Below are positions 31,290 to 42,806 of a stretch of DNA of 64,000 nucleotides, piece by piece. Source of the DNA: Ziziphus jujuba (lineage: Eukaryota; Streptophyta; Magnoliopsida; Rosales; Rhamnaceae). Where the stretch lies: the NCBI RefSeq assembly GCF_031755915.1, contig NC_083389.1:16671001-16735000 (forward strand), given 5' to 3'. Numbering within the stretch: position 1 is the first letter of the stretch; each line of letters begins with the position of its first letter. The position numbers were made by a program, and so were the translations under genes. The notes under the pieces were generated by a model, which did not search any database, was not told where the DNA came from, and saw nothing but the letters and a program-made list of their open reading frames with translations.

Positions 31290-31700
31290 ATATTCTCTTT
31301 TGGACTCTTCGCTAACGACACGTCGTACAGACGTAACGAATCCAGCTTTTCATTCAAAAAGTGAGGTCAGAGTCAGGTACGGTGGGGCGTGCGCACGAAC
31401 GAACGGCAGTGAGTGTTTTGAACATGTCGAAGAAAGAGCCAAAATACAATGTTGCCTGGGTGGGTCCCACCCACCTGCAAGGGCATATTTGGTACTTGTC
31501 GTTTATCACAATGAGACTGACAGGCTTCGATTTCAGTTCCATAAAAAAAGGACGGAATCCAAAACACTTTTGCTCGCTTGCTCCTTTCAAAAACCAATTT
31601 GTACCTCTCTCTCTCTCTCTCTCACCCAAATTTTTTTATCCAAATCACCATCAAAGGGGGGACCCATCATCACATGCTTACACGTGTCATAACATCAATG
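31290..31700. promoter_or_regulatory. GC-richer island with promoter-like features, no gene
   Basis: About 400 bp stand out from the surrounding AT-rich DNA by many CpG dinucleotides (for example at 31318-31340 and 31379-31405), a near-palindrome GGGTGGGTCCCACCCACC at 31459-31476 that contains GTGGGTCCCAC (a TCP-factor-like site), and a CT microsatellite at 31605-31622. Overlapping ORFs of 74-130 codons exist on both strands, but none has a recognisable domain. It could be the promoter and leader of an unrecognised transcript, or a transposon fragment. Confidence 0.35.
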
Positions 31701-34700
31701 GTGATTGGAAAATAGTATGGTGATATTTTTTATCAGCTCGAGTCCTATTTCTTTTTTTTTTTTAATAGGAATAGATTCCAACTTTTTTTATTTTTATATT
31801 AAAAAAAAAAAAAAGAATAAAAGGGAATCCAAACTGTGTATTCCTACTATTGATAAGGTGTTCCACAGGGTTTGGATGATATACAAACGTGTCTCTAAAC
31901 AATGAATTGTCACATCTTCTTTAGGTATCTCCAAACTTTTTATTTTATTCTGACTTTTGCAAGAAATATATATAAAACTACCAGAAAAGGAGAATATATC
32001 TTACCAATAATATTTCTATTTATTAATAAATTGAAAGAAGAACATTTAATTTTAAAATTTTAAAATATATTAAATGGTTATAACCTAACATAAAATCAAT
32101 AAAATAAGTGAATATTTCATTTGAACATTTAATATTTAATTTCATTTTAATTTTAAAAATTTTAAAAATTACAACTAAGATACTTGTGAATGATATTCTT
32201 TTGAAAGCGTATAATTGAAATAATAAAAGTGAAGAATGATAAATCTTTCAAATCTAAAGAAACATTAATAATTTTTTTAAAATCAAATATATCAATTATA
32301 TTTTAATTAAATTTTAAAAAAATGAAATTAACCCATAAAATAATAGCATATGGGTTGGTATTCAAAATTTGATAGCTCTGATACATGATACCTTTGAATA
32401 AAAAGAGAAAAGTAGAAGGATGAAGAGTCAAATGATTGTTTCATTGGTAGGATGAAATAGAAAATAGGATGGATGTCCATCTAAAACTATGGGATTTTGG
32501 ATTTTTAACTTAATTTTCTTTTTTGTTAATCTTGTCTTTTTCTTTTTCTAACTTATGTATTTATTTAATTATTTATTTTGTTTTGTACAAAAGCCCAGTT
32601 GGTAGATTCAACCGTCTTGATACTAAAATCTCCCCTTTCAAGTTATTATTTTTATTTATTTATTATTTATGTTTACTACCCATGCTTTCTTTTTTATTTT
32701 TTCAATCACATATTTTTCTAACAAATTTTTTATTTTTTTTTATTATTTTTTTAAAAAATCAAGCATTTTTTAAAAAGATTTTTACTCATTTTTTCTATTT
32801 TAATTTTTTTTTTAATTAAAGTTTTTTTATTAGTTTTTCTTTTTTCTGACATTTGTTTAGGTTATTTCTTAGAACAATTCTACACTCACTTTTTTTTTTT
32901 CTTTTCCTCAACCGTATTTTTGTCTTTTTACTGAGTCTTTTTTTTTTTTTTTAATTCCTATCATTTTAATATCTTTTTAAATTATATTTTTTTGTTGTAT
33001 TACTCTTTTTTTTTTGTGTTTCCAAATATTTTATTTTTACTCATCTCATTTTTCCACTTATTTTTTAAAAACTTATGGCTATTATTTTAACTCAATTTTT
33101 TTTTCTTTTTTGAATATATGATCATTACACTATGTTATCCTATGTTAATTTTAATTATCATGTGCATTATATAAACCGAACAACATATAATCAAGCACAG
33201 TATTAAAATAATGCATGTTCTGACATTTATGTGCACCTAAAGATTTATTTCAGACATGACGCTCGGGAGGGGGAGAAAAAAAAAACCTTGAGAAAAAAGA
33301 AAAAAAAATGGCATGAGTAAAAAAAGGGATTATTTGCATTTTTAGTCGTTTAATTTCAGGGTGTTTGGTATATATACTCCTGATTTTTTTTTTCTTGGCA
33401 ACTTTTGTCCCTTAACTTGGTATTTGGTGCACCTTTCTTTTTTAGCACCTTTTTTACGGTTAATAATATTTTTAAATGTATAATTCATTATGCAAATAAA
33501 TTTTAAACTCTGATTATATAGTAAAAGGAGATAAAAGAGGACAGCAACGAACACCATAATTAAGAAACAAAAATGATAAAAAAAAATATCAAAAGTACAA
33601 GAGTCAGACATCCTAAAGTTTTTTTTTTTTTTCCCTCCTAAAATAAAAGGACTACAAATGAAAATTGTGTAAATTTTTTCTACTATTATTGCAGAAAAAA
33701 ATCAAAATAGTCTTTGAATTGCTTATTTGTATATATTTTTTTTATAAGTTTTTGATACGTGTTAAAAATTGATTGATATAATTTTAAAATAATTAATATA
33801 ATTTAATTTTTTATTAAAAAAACCATGTAGAAATTAGTGATCCGGAGACCACCTCATTCAAACTCCATTACTGCCCTGTAAATTCTAATGCATTCCGTGT
33901 TTGACTCTTTCCTGTGCGTTGAAGTCTAGGCGTTGGCTTGTGATGTTAGTCAAAATCACGCAAAATGTTAATTGTTGACTTTCAAACGAGGAACTTTCTT
34001 TTTTTTTTTTTTTTTTTTTTTTAATTCAACTTTCAAACAGGATTGTCCAATGATTTTTTTTTTTTTTTTGTGAAATTGAAGGTCAAAAACTATTGAAGAT
34101 AATACAAAATAGTGGGTGCTTTTCCTTTTCCCGGAATCTAACCTCAAATATCTACCAAAATAGTTAAAAGTATCATGGATGACTATTGATTATTTCCATA
34201 TCCACTTTATTTATTTGTTGTGTCAAATAATACAAATTAGTGCAAAGTATTCAATTATCTTATCATGAATATCCTAACATTGACATTGGCTTACATGGTA
34301 AAAGTATGTTTTTATACTTATTCTTATTTTTAATGGATTTACTTTTTTAGTAAAGGGCCCAAACCCAAGTCCAAGAATGTCTTCCAAATAAATTTTGAAT
34401 AGGAGCTTTGACCTTTTATAGCTGCAAGGTGTTAATGACCTCCATTATCTCTTCCTAGGATCAAGGTTCGATCAGGTTTAGCATGAGTTTGCAGTCCCCA
34501 AATTTATGTTGTTAGAAGCTTCACCAACTTTTAATTAAAATTAAAAGAATAATTAAAACGAAACTAGAAATTGATGGATGGATGAACTTTTCGGTTAACA
34601 GTTTCCTGAAAAATAAATCTCATACTGAAGCACAAACACAGTTTCTTATCATATATAAATTCTACAAAATTAATGTAGTAGTACTTAAAGCACTTTGCTC

Positions 34701-34930
34701 CAACACCAGTCAAAAATGAGGTTATGATTTTATAACCATCACCATTGATGGCCTCATCCTTCATAACAAAATTAATAGCCAATAAAAGATGACTACTTTA
34801 AGGAAATCATTTGCAATTTGCTGATTCGAATTGTCAAAATGACAAAAGCTGAAACTATGTGTATCTAAGTTCAGAACTATACATGTGGCATTTGCAACTA
34901 TATTCAATAAAATCAATGACAGACACGAAA
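31701..34930. other. AT-rich intergenic DNA with a pyrimidine-rich block
   Basis: No gene recognised. From about 32510 to 33110 the + strand is dominated by T with C, which yields long but meaningless Phe/Leu-rich frames. Further poly(T) tracts lie at 33620, 33999-34022 and 34055. Confidence 0.5.
33978..34038. repeat. Poly(T) insertion between 10-bp direct repeats
   Basis: ACTTTCAAAC at 33978-33987 and 34029-34038 flank GAGGAACTTTC, about 24 T, and AATTCA. Short repeat, so weaker than the others of this type. Confidence 0.45.
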
Positions 34931-36719
34931 CTACCCAGCTAATTCTGCGCGAGTTGGAACTACAGGAACAAAATAATTTCCAAATGGCGAATCGAAGACT
35001 CTAAAATTTCCAGTGCAACCCTCTTGTTGTGCTTGTGCAATTGCAAAATTTTTTGCCTGTTGAATCCTATAGTTGATTTTATCAGTCTGGGCAACCAGAA
35101 CCTGAACATATCAATAAAACAAGATAGCTTAGATACTTAAACCAGCATATATATAAGATAACATAGATAAAGTTCTTACAGATTTTGCTATTCTCTCTCC
35201 CTTGCCAGCAGGTGAAGTAGTAATCCTGCCATTAGAAAACACAAAGTCATAAGAAATTCTACAGTCTCGTGTCAAAAAGATATAGTCGTTTCATAACTCT
35301 TCCAACCAAATTTAAGCAAAACAAATATGACAAACAAATTTGGGTAGGTAAGTTGGATATTTTCCCCTTATCTCTTAAGGTGGAGGCAATTGAAAATAAA
35401 ACCAAAAAGATTACGATACATAAAGAACCGGAGGATACAGCCTGGCAAAACAGTAGTCATTACGGGTTTAGTGTGAATTCCCATATATCAGTGTAAGCAG
35501 TCTCCAAAAAGTAGTTGCCCGAAAGCTAGTACCCAAGAATCTTTTGTATTGAAGTACTAAAATGCAGTATTCAAGGCGTAGTCTGGGGTATCACTTAACA
35601 TGTTTAAAGCTTGAGTCCCAATAATTCAAAGAAAAAGAGAACAAGGCTCACGCAAATATGAACATTTTAAACACATAATATATATTTATGCAATAAAAGA
35701 AATAATTAATTGAACAGTACATTTAAAAAGAAATGGCAAGTTGTAAGAAGTACAAGTAAATCTCAAACATTTTATGCTTTAGAGCTCAGATGACATGAAA
35801 CAGAAAAACCCAATTCTGATTTCTTAATGATTTAAGGACAAAGAAAACACATTCAAGGGGAACTGCAATCTCGAACCCTTCAACCTTACTCTTTATCCTG
35901 TTTGTCCAAGCATCATCTAACATCATAACGAAACTGGTCTACTAAATTTACTCCATACCCTTATTATTATTTTTTATTTTCTGTGAATCTAAATTTAACT
36001 CTCACCACCAATTGTATACAAACACCTCCAAACTCCATAATTGGTTGATAGCCTAAAACTAAAACTAGTTCGGCTTTTAGATTAATGTAATAATTTTGTT
36101 GTTTCATATTATTCAAAACCTGGTTTTGGTGCCAAAGTTCCAATGGATTCAACTGAGGTCTGAGCATTTAGGATTGAATAAACTCTCAACAAAATCATAA
36201 CCCATGATGTACAAATTCATCAAGACTCATCAAGGAAAATAAAGGAATCACCATGACATCACTACAAGCACATAGTTTGAACTCATACCACAAACATCAA
36301 ATTTATCGGAACAAACTAAAAAAACTAACAGTTTTACTCTTAACAGTCGATTTAACAAGAATCACTATCACCACAAGCACCTGATTTCACACTCATATTA
36401 GAAGCAACAAATTTATCAAAATGAAACTAAAAAAATCTAAGACAGAAAGCATTCTTCACAACTCTATATAAGAATTTAGAAACCCAAAAACAAACAGCAA
36501 ACACAGAATCAACCTTAACCCAAAACTGTTCTTCATATAACTTTTCTATGATGTTAAATTTCAAGAAATTATACCCAATAGGCCACATCTTCAGCTCAGA
36601 AAAAAAAAGAAATAAATTCGAGCATTAAAATAAATAAATAAAGAAAAGGGCATCTGGGATTACCCGCTGGAGGGTGCCTGAATCTGATCGATTTTCCTCC
36701 TCTTGGGTTCGAGTGCCAT
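34931..36719 (-). CDS. Conserved-looking 90-residue protein of unknown function
   Basis: Three exons on the - strand: 36664-36719, 35180-35225 and 34931-35101. GT-AG junctions and phases (2, then 0) agree and the frame is open to TAG at 34931-34933. The N-terminus MALEPKRRKIDQIQAPSSG carries a basic KRRK patch like a nuclear import signal. The middle is a short Ser/Gly linker (TTSPAGKGERIAKS). The C-terminal 56 residues contain an amphipathic helix with NYRIQQAKNFAIAQAQQEG, then GNFRVFDSPFGNYFVPVVPT, and end RAELAG. The clean splice structure and non-random composition argue for a real gene. I cannot assign a family. The MULE terminus lies 167 bp upstream of its start codon, so its promoter was displaced or replaced. 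Confidence 0.8.
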
Positions 36720-36876
36720 GTTTGCCAAGAGCTTCAAGCTGTCCAAATAGGTTCAGACGAAACCACAACTTTGTTTCTGAACCTTCACCTTAAAACAAAT
36801 TACGATCGGCTATTTTCTTCTGGGTCCAAACCAAACAATAAATGGGCTTGGGGTCTTAATCAGGCCTGTTTACATG

Positions 36877-36885
36877 TTAATTATA
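36877..36885. repeat. MULE target-site duplication, left copy
   Basis: TTAATTATA directly abuts the left inverted repeat and is identical to 55491-55499. Nine base pairs is the standard duplication length for Mutator-like elements. Confidence 0.9.
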
Positions 36886-36985
36886 GGGGAATTTGGCCCA
36901 ATACTCTCATAGGGACAAGGTTAAAGATTTTTGCTCCCTCATTTGATTTTTTTTTTCTACCCCTTCAATTTTTGATAATTCCAAA
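36886..36985 (+). repeat. MULE left terminal inverted repeat
   Basis: Matches the reverse complement of 55391-55490 at roughly 85-90 percent over about 90-100 bp. Shared words include TTTGGCCCAATAC, CTCATAGGGAC, AGGTTAA, GATTTTTGC and CCCTCATTTGAT, followed by a T-run and ACCCC. Beyond that the ends diverge. Confidence 0.88.
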
Positions 36986-37261
36986 ATACCTTTATATCCA
37001 AATTAAATATTTTTATTCTTTTTTTTTTCTATATTTTTTTTCTTTCTTTTCTTCATCCGACTTTTTTCTTCTCCTTATAATCAATATTCAGCCCATTAGG
37101 AGCTCTCTGTTTCCTTTCGCATTGGCCGGATTGTAAGCTTGGAGACTGTGTGTTTTGAAGGAAATGGTGAAGAGGCGACTCAGAGAGAAAACTGCAGGGT
37201 TTTAGAGAGCCCTAGAAGCAGAAGCAGAAGCAACAGGTAGGCAACAGCGAAGTAGGAAAGC

Positions 37262-37623
37262 ATGAGGCTCATTCGATCAATCACTGGTAATCTTCTCCTC
37301 TCCATTTTCAAATTCTTAAGTTTTTCCCCAGACATTTTCTTACTCGTTTCGCTAATAATGAAATAGTTTTTTTTTTAAATAAATAATATATTTTAGATTG
37401 TTATAATTTAGGGCAGCGTAATTCACTGCTGCGAGAGGTGGGATGGCGATACTTCAGTTCGATTTCAACAGAGGAATACGCAAGGAGGAACTACGCAAGC
37501 AATGTCTCTGAGTATAACACTATTATCGGTTCTCTCACCGCGCAGAGAAGGTAGATTCTAATTTTGATTTTCTTTTTGTGGTTTTGGGATTTTTTTTTTT
37601 TTGGGAGAAATTGTGAAAGTTGT

Positions 37624-37671
<48 letters not shown>

Positions 37672-37847
37672 ACGGTGGTGGTAGGCATTTCTTGCTGAGA
37701 GATGTGTATGATGATATGATGCTGGATGGAGTACAGCCAACTAGGGATACATTCCATTCTCTCATCGTTGGAACCATGAAAAGCTCTTGCTTGCAGGACG
37801 CTTTCTACTTTTCTGACCAAATGAAATCCATGGGTTTGGTCCCTGAT
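37262..37847 (+). pseudogene. Captured 5' fragment of a mitochondrial PPR gene
   Basis: Three exons (37262-37286, 37412-37550, 37685-37847) with GT-AG borders read MRLIRSITG, then WRYFSSISTEEYARRNYASN, then RDVYDDMMLDGVQPTRDTFH and DQMKSMGLVPD. This is the N-terminal end of a pentatricopeptide-repeat protein; the mitochondrial-type leader and first repeats look like the family of Arabidopsis At4g35850 (from memory). About 110 residues remain where a full protein has several hundred. The piece retains introns and its 5' leader (37140-37261, GA-rich), so it was copied at the DNA level. Intron 2 contains a 41-nt T-run (37625-37665). It sits inside the MULE right after the left terminal repeat, so it is a captured fragment, not a resident gene. 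Confidence 0.72.
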
Positions 37848-38025
37848 GTATGTATTTGTATATATATGCTTTTTCTTTTCTTTTTTTTTTTTTCGTTTTT
37901 GTTTTTTTTCACATGGATTTGCATTAATTCTTATCTGCTGACTATTAGATTCTTTCAAGATTGGAAATTTTGTATAAAGTTACTTTGTGTTTTTTTTTTC
38001 TTTTTTTTTTCCCTAGCTATTACAA

Positions 38026-41000
38026 TGTCAGGACCCGTCCAAAGTTCCCCACCGGAACCCTAGACAAGCCCTGATCCCAGGGAAACCCTACCGGACCCTT
38101 CTGTGGAAGATCCGGCAGAACCTCCCCTAAGGGATGGACTTACCACAAAATTCCTTGCACTGAAAACACACTTCTATAATTGTCCCCTTATTTCTCCCAC
38201 AGTACTACAAACTGGTTCCACAAATTTCAGCACCCAAAATAAAATACAGTAAACCAGTGCAATACAAATACATAAGTGTTCCATACAGTATACAGAGCTT
38301 TATGAAATACTACAAGGTATACAATACAGCAAGAGTGAAAGAAATATTACAACTGCAGTAAAAGAAGAACAAGGTACTGCTCGAACAAATACAGCGAGGA
38401 AGATCAAGTCCGCTCCGAGTGAACACCGACAACCTGGTACCTAGAGGAACGGAATTTAAGAGTGTGAGATGCTAATCATCTCAGTGAGCGACCCTACTAC
38501 TCTACACTATAATACCACGGTAATAGGTATATAAATAATAATTATTTGAAAATAATATTTTCTCTCAAAACCCTTACAATTCTCTTAGTTGGAAAGGTTC
38601 CCCTTTTAAAACATTTTCACAAAACCCTTATTCATATTCCCCAAAAACCAAGACATCAAATGAGTATCCGATCAGTAATAAATAAATTTTTAATTCCAAT
38701 ACAGCTTTAAAACATTTTATTTTTAAAACACAGTTCCAAAAATCAGTTGATGCACCCACTATATACCAGTGGCGCCAACAGTACCCAGCATCCCAAGGTA
38801 CCGCCAGACAGGAGGTTATAGAGAGAAACCGGCATACGGTCGCGTGGCGTCCCACTGCGCCGCTGCTAACCTGGTGTCCCGGCCAAAGGGGGGTGGCCAC
38901 CCTCTCCGATGGCATCCACAGGACACCCTCATAATATCACCTGCGCGCTACTCACATCCACCTGCGCGCTAATCATATCCGTGTGCATAATATCCATATC
39001 ACATATACCATATCACATAATCAGAACACCAGTACGTGCACGGTGCGTCTAAAAATCATAAAATCCATAAATTTAAATTATAAAACAAATTTCACATTTT
39101 TTTTCATAAACATAGTGGGCATAATCCATCCGCTTGAACCGGGAAATTCTCCACAATTTCTTTATAATTAATACCATAAATTCCATGATTTTCAAATCCA
39201 CCAACTTCCAAATCCATCAATTTAAATATCCACAGTTTTCCAAGCATAAATAATTCTCGAAATATCATAATCAAATCTCATAAAATTCCATGGGCATATT
39301 TTATAAAAATTGAAATCACCAACATAACCAAATATTTTCTTGAAATATTTGAAAATCAAATCGTGCCCAATTTACCATTAAAACCACACCAATTTCAAAA
39401 TCCTCAAATCCATAAAATAATTTCACATGGCGTAATTTTGTAAAATACGCATTTTCTTAAATCCAATAAATTCATAAATAATTCCACAATAAATTGAATA
39501 AATATTTGGCACATAGAATTTAAATTCCAAATATTTAAATCACACACATAATATATTCATCAATTAAATTCCCCAAAATTAATTTGAAGGTGGGTCACTC
39601 ACCTTGTGCACGTATCTCAATCAAGATCTTCCACAGGATCGACTCCGTTACTCGCACGTGCACCTAAAACATCCACAGTACCAAACCACAAATATTAATA
39701 TTTTATTCGGGTAATCCCCAAATGGGTACCCGGGGAGCGAACACCAACGATAACTAAAATTTACGAATTATATACCGAATTGAAGCTCGAGTGATGCTAA
39801 TCACAGATCCGGTCTTAATTTCCGATGATCGTACTCGACGGGGTCGGAATTTTATCGGGAAGCTTTTCGGATTTCGGCTCCGCAATTCTCCCAAACCGTC
39901 ACGAATTGGCGGAAACGGATGCCGGATTCGGGTTCAGGAGGTCGAACACAGCGGACTGGAGCTGGCCGGAATTTTCGGGTACTCGCTGGAACAGTGTTTT
40001 CCGGCAAGCCGCCGCGGTCACCGGCAACCTTCGCCGGCGGCGGCGCGTGCGGTGGTCGTTGGCTGTGAAATTTTGCAGTCTTGTAGATCTTCATGAGAGA
40101 AACCCAACGGGACCGGCGGTGAGCAAAACGGAGGTCGGACGGCGGAGAAATCTCGGTTTGAAGATTTCCGACCCCTCGTCGGAAAATGCTCCGATCCCGG
40201 CGCGTCGGTGGTCCGATGGCTGTGATTTTTCGTGGGTAGGCCGGACTTGAGGAGAGGATGATGGGTGTATGGCATGTGTACTGTATATCAGCCGGAATAG
40301 TGCCGATTCGCGGTGGCCGGCGGTGGAGGGGGAAAAATCGCCGCCAAACTTCGGACGTCCAATCCGGGCGCGTCCGGCGGCCGTTCGCCGTGAAATTTGG
40401 AGGTTTTGCCGGAAATGAGATGGGCAATCTGGATGGCCGGCGCGTGGACAGTAACTAGGCCGGAAAACGTGAAAATGACCGACGGCCGGTGACTCTCTCT
40501 CTCTCTCCTCTCTCTCTTTCTCTCTCCTCTCTCTCTTTCTCTCTCTTCCCCGAGTGTTTTAACAAATAAAACCCCTGTGTGATACTGTTCATGCCACGTG
40601 GACCAATCAGAAGCTGACACGTGGCATTACTGTGCACTTAAGTCAGATATATTAAAATAATACGGTACCCGGCGAATTTCAAACGTCCGTAACTTTTTAA
40701 CCAAATGTCCGATTTAAGCGTGCCGCTAGTCTATGAACTCGTATCGACGAGTAATTTACAACCATACAAGAGTCAACTCAAAATTACATCACAAGCAAAA
40801 GTCAACTCCCGGCACCTTTTAGACAGTTTACACTTCAACTTGTTTTGCCCATAACTTTCAAACCGTAGCTCCGTTTCTAACGTGCTACTAGTCTACAAAC
40901 TCAGGGCGTCACACACTTTGCCACGGTACCTTGGTCAACTCGAAATTCCCACCGAATCAAAAAGTCAACTTTTGACCCCTTCGGTCAACAGTCAACGGTC

Positions 41001-41059
41001 AACGGTCAACCTCGGTCAACGTGCACGGATTCCGGTGCGATTCGGGACGGGGTGTTACA
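38026..41059 (-). mobile_element. Solo LTR, 3.0 kb, nested in the MULE
   Basis: Read on the - strand it starts TGTAACACCCCGTCCCG and ends GGACGGGTCCTGACA, the TG...CA ends of an LTR. ACAA is duplicated at 38022-38025 and 41060-41063. No primer-binding site, polypurine tract or gag-pol coding is present, so this is most likely a solo LTR left by LTR-LTR recombination. Features include GGTCAAC repeats (40983-41018), a promoter-like zone with CACGTG words and a TA-rich box near 40565-40620, a GA/CT-rich leader (40494-40545 on the + strand as CT), and a GC-rich region at 39780-40460 in which long ORFs on both strands arise from base composition. A Ty3/gypsy origin is likely from the termini but not proven. 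Confidence 0.78.
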
Positions 41060-41124
41060 ACAATGTATTGCTTTATGTTATAGGTTACTTTATACAACAT
41101 TTTAGTTTCTTGATGTAGTGCAGA

Positions 41125-42006
41125 TGAACTCTGTCACTGTTGACTCGAGGCCAAAGTGCTTGGTTGGTATTATTTTTTATGGTTACCCTTCTTATTCTAG
41201 AATGTATGCAGAAGAAACAAGTTACTACTTTTTCTCTAGGTGATTGATGAAATAGATGGAGCTCTTAGTGATGGCAAAGGTGCTGTGGAGGTTATTCTAA
41301 AGATGGTAATTGTGTGTTTTATATTATTATTATTTTTTTGGGTCATGTGTGTTTTCCATTATTGAATGCTGCTTATTTATTAAATTTAATTGTCTACACG
41401 CTTATTTGTGTTTTAATATAATTGTAGTTATAGTTATTTTATTACTATAATTGCTGTTGGTGATTAAATATAACTGCTTTCGTTGTTATCAGTTATTGTT
41501 GTCATGTATAATTCTTGTTTTCCTTAATGTTTAATGCAAACTGTCAGTTATTGCATTTACTTCACTATCAACATGAGAATCATAAGGGAAATTTACTGTT
41601 TAAACTCCGTGGTTGCACATTCTATACGTTAACAGAAACCTCCATTTCTACTGAGGGTAATATATTCAGCTATGGTGGTTTTTATTTCCCAGTGCTCATT
41701 ATATTTTTCACTTTTATTTTATGTTGTTCATATAGGTTTCTGCAGATAAGAAGTCTGATACAGGGAAGGAGAATTTTCCTTATGAAGAAAATCACGAAAG
41801 TACATAGAAAGTTTATCATTCATATGGAGTTTCCTTTTCATGATTCCTTGGAAAATGGTACTTAGAAAGTTTATCATTCATATGGAGTTTCCTTTTCATG
41901 ATTCTTTTCATGTAAACTAGATAGTATTTTTTGCTTATTGACAACTACTTGCTTTCTGCAGGGTTCATATATTTGTTCAACCAATAGTTAATCGTGTTGT
42001 TAGCAG
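41125..42006 (+). pseudogene. Captured CTF18 (RFC-like clamp loader) exon fragments
   Basis: Four exon-like blocks with intact or near-intact splice borders: 41125-41163 (MNSVTVDSRPKCL), 41240-41305 (VIDEIDGALSDGKGAVEVIL, the Walker-B region of the AAA+ domain), 41736-41803 (VSADKKSDTGKENFPYEENH) and 41962-42006 (VHIFVQPIVNRVVSR). This order matches plant CTF18, the large subunit of the alternative RFC that loads PCNA during sister-chromatid cohesion. The sequence expected between the third and fourth blocks is missing, and a TAG follows the third. Introns are retained, so capture was from genomic DNA. A 58-bp tandem duplication (units starting at 41805 and 41863) lies between the third and fourth blocks. 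Confidence 0.75.
41311..41355. repeat. Small T-rich insertion between 10-bp direct repeats
   Basis: TGTGTGTTTT at 41311-41320 and 41346-41355 brackets a 25-bp T/A-rich insert ending GGGTCA, within an intron of the CTF18 fragment. Its end matches the GGGTCAAA of the 7.45-kb insertion. The repeats are low-complexity, so chance is possible. Confidence 0.4.
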
Positions 42007-42603
42007 GTGATTGTTGACTACCATGGTTGATGTTTAATTGCTGTGACAATTTCAAGCCTTTCCGTTTCTGATTTCATCTGTTTTATAGACATTTTAGATA
42101 CTTTGTTGCTTTCATGATTTCTGAAATTTCCTTAGAATTTCTGATATGAAGTCAGTGAATGGAAATAGGATCTTTAGAAGGAAGACTTAATTATTTTGAT
42201 TATCCAATTCAATCTTCGGGACAACATATCCACTTGCATACTTACTACTTACAAGACAGTTTGATAATGACTCGCTTTGTGATATTTTTCTTCCTTTGTT
42301 GATGTCTAGGCCAATAATTCTACTCTTCACAGTTTGCATATAGCATTTATCGCATATGAGGACTGCTAAGGTCTTCAATTCTCATTATATTTATTTAAAA
42401 TTTTTTTGAGGGAATCCCTTATTTTATTAAATCAGAGATGCTTTTTTGTCAAGTATTAAAAAAATTTAGTCATTTTTTTCGGTTGAGATTTAAAACAAAA
42501 TGCTTTTGTAATTTTCCTTAATTATTTACAATAATTATTTTTTTTGAAACTTGTGTGCTAAATATTATAACTAACTATAAATATTTCGTTTGATTTCATC
42601 CAG

Positions 42604-42780
42604 GTATCAAATCGGTCTCCGTTTTAGTGGAGGTGCCCCATATGCTTTTAATGCTGTCACTAAAGTTTGGCATTATACCAATTGTGGTGCCAGTTGGTGT
42701 TCGAGATTTTGACATTGATGGGGAACATTGGGTCAATTTGGGATTGAGACCAACAGAGACTTTTGTAGGAGCTGTAATAT
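42604..42780 (+). pseudogene. Captured exon fragment of an SMP/C2 lipid-transfer gene (NTMC2T5-like)
   Basis: After an AG acceptor the sequence reads YQIGLRFSGGA, then, one frame over, MLLMLSLKFGIIPIVVPVGV and RDFDIDGEHWVNLGLRPTE. This resembles the SMP (synaptotagmin-like mitochondrial lipid-binding) domain of the plant NTMC2T5 C2-domain proteins, which work at membrane contacts. The frame change near 42636-42641 is a one-base indel. A 19-bp tandem duplication (GAGCTGTAATATTCTCTAG, twice, about 42769-42806) follows at the end of similarity. The fragment is in the same orientation as the PPR and CTF18 pieces. Confidence 0.65.
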
Positions 42781-42806
42781 TCTCTAGGAGCTGTAATATT
42801 CTCTAG

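Noticed and set aside
37262..37847. PPR exons as a resident gene divergently transcribed from the 90-residue gene
   Set aside because: The exons lie inside the MULE termini and stop after about 110 residues; the rest of the protein is not found downstream. They are a captured fragment.
39791..40637. Long overlapping ORFs (up to 191 codons) on both strands
   Set aside because: They fall in the GC-rich part of the solo LTR, overlap each other on both strands and have no domain; GC-rich sequence has few stops.
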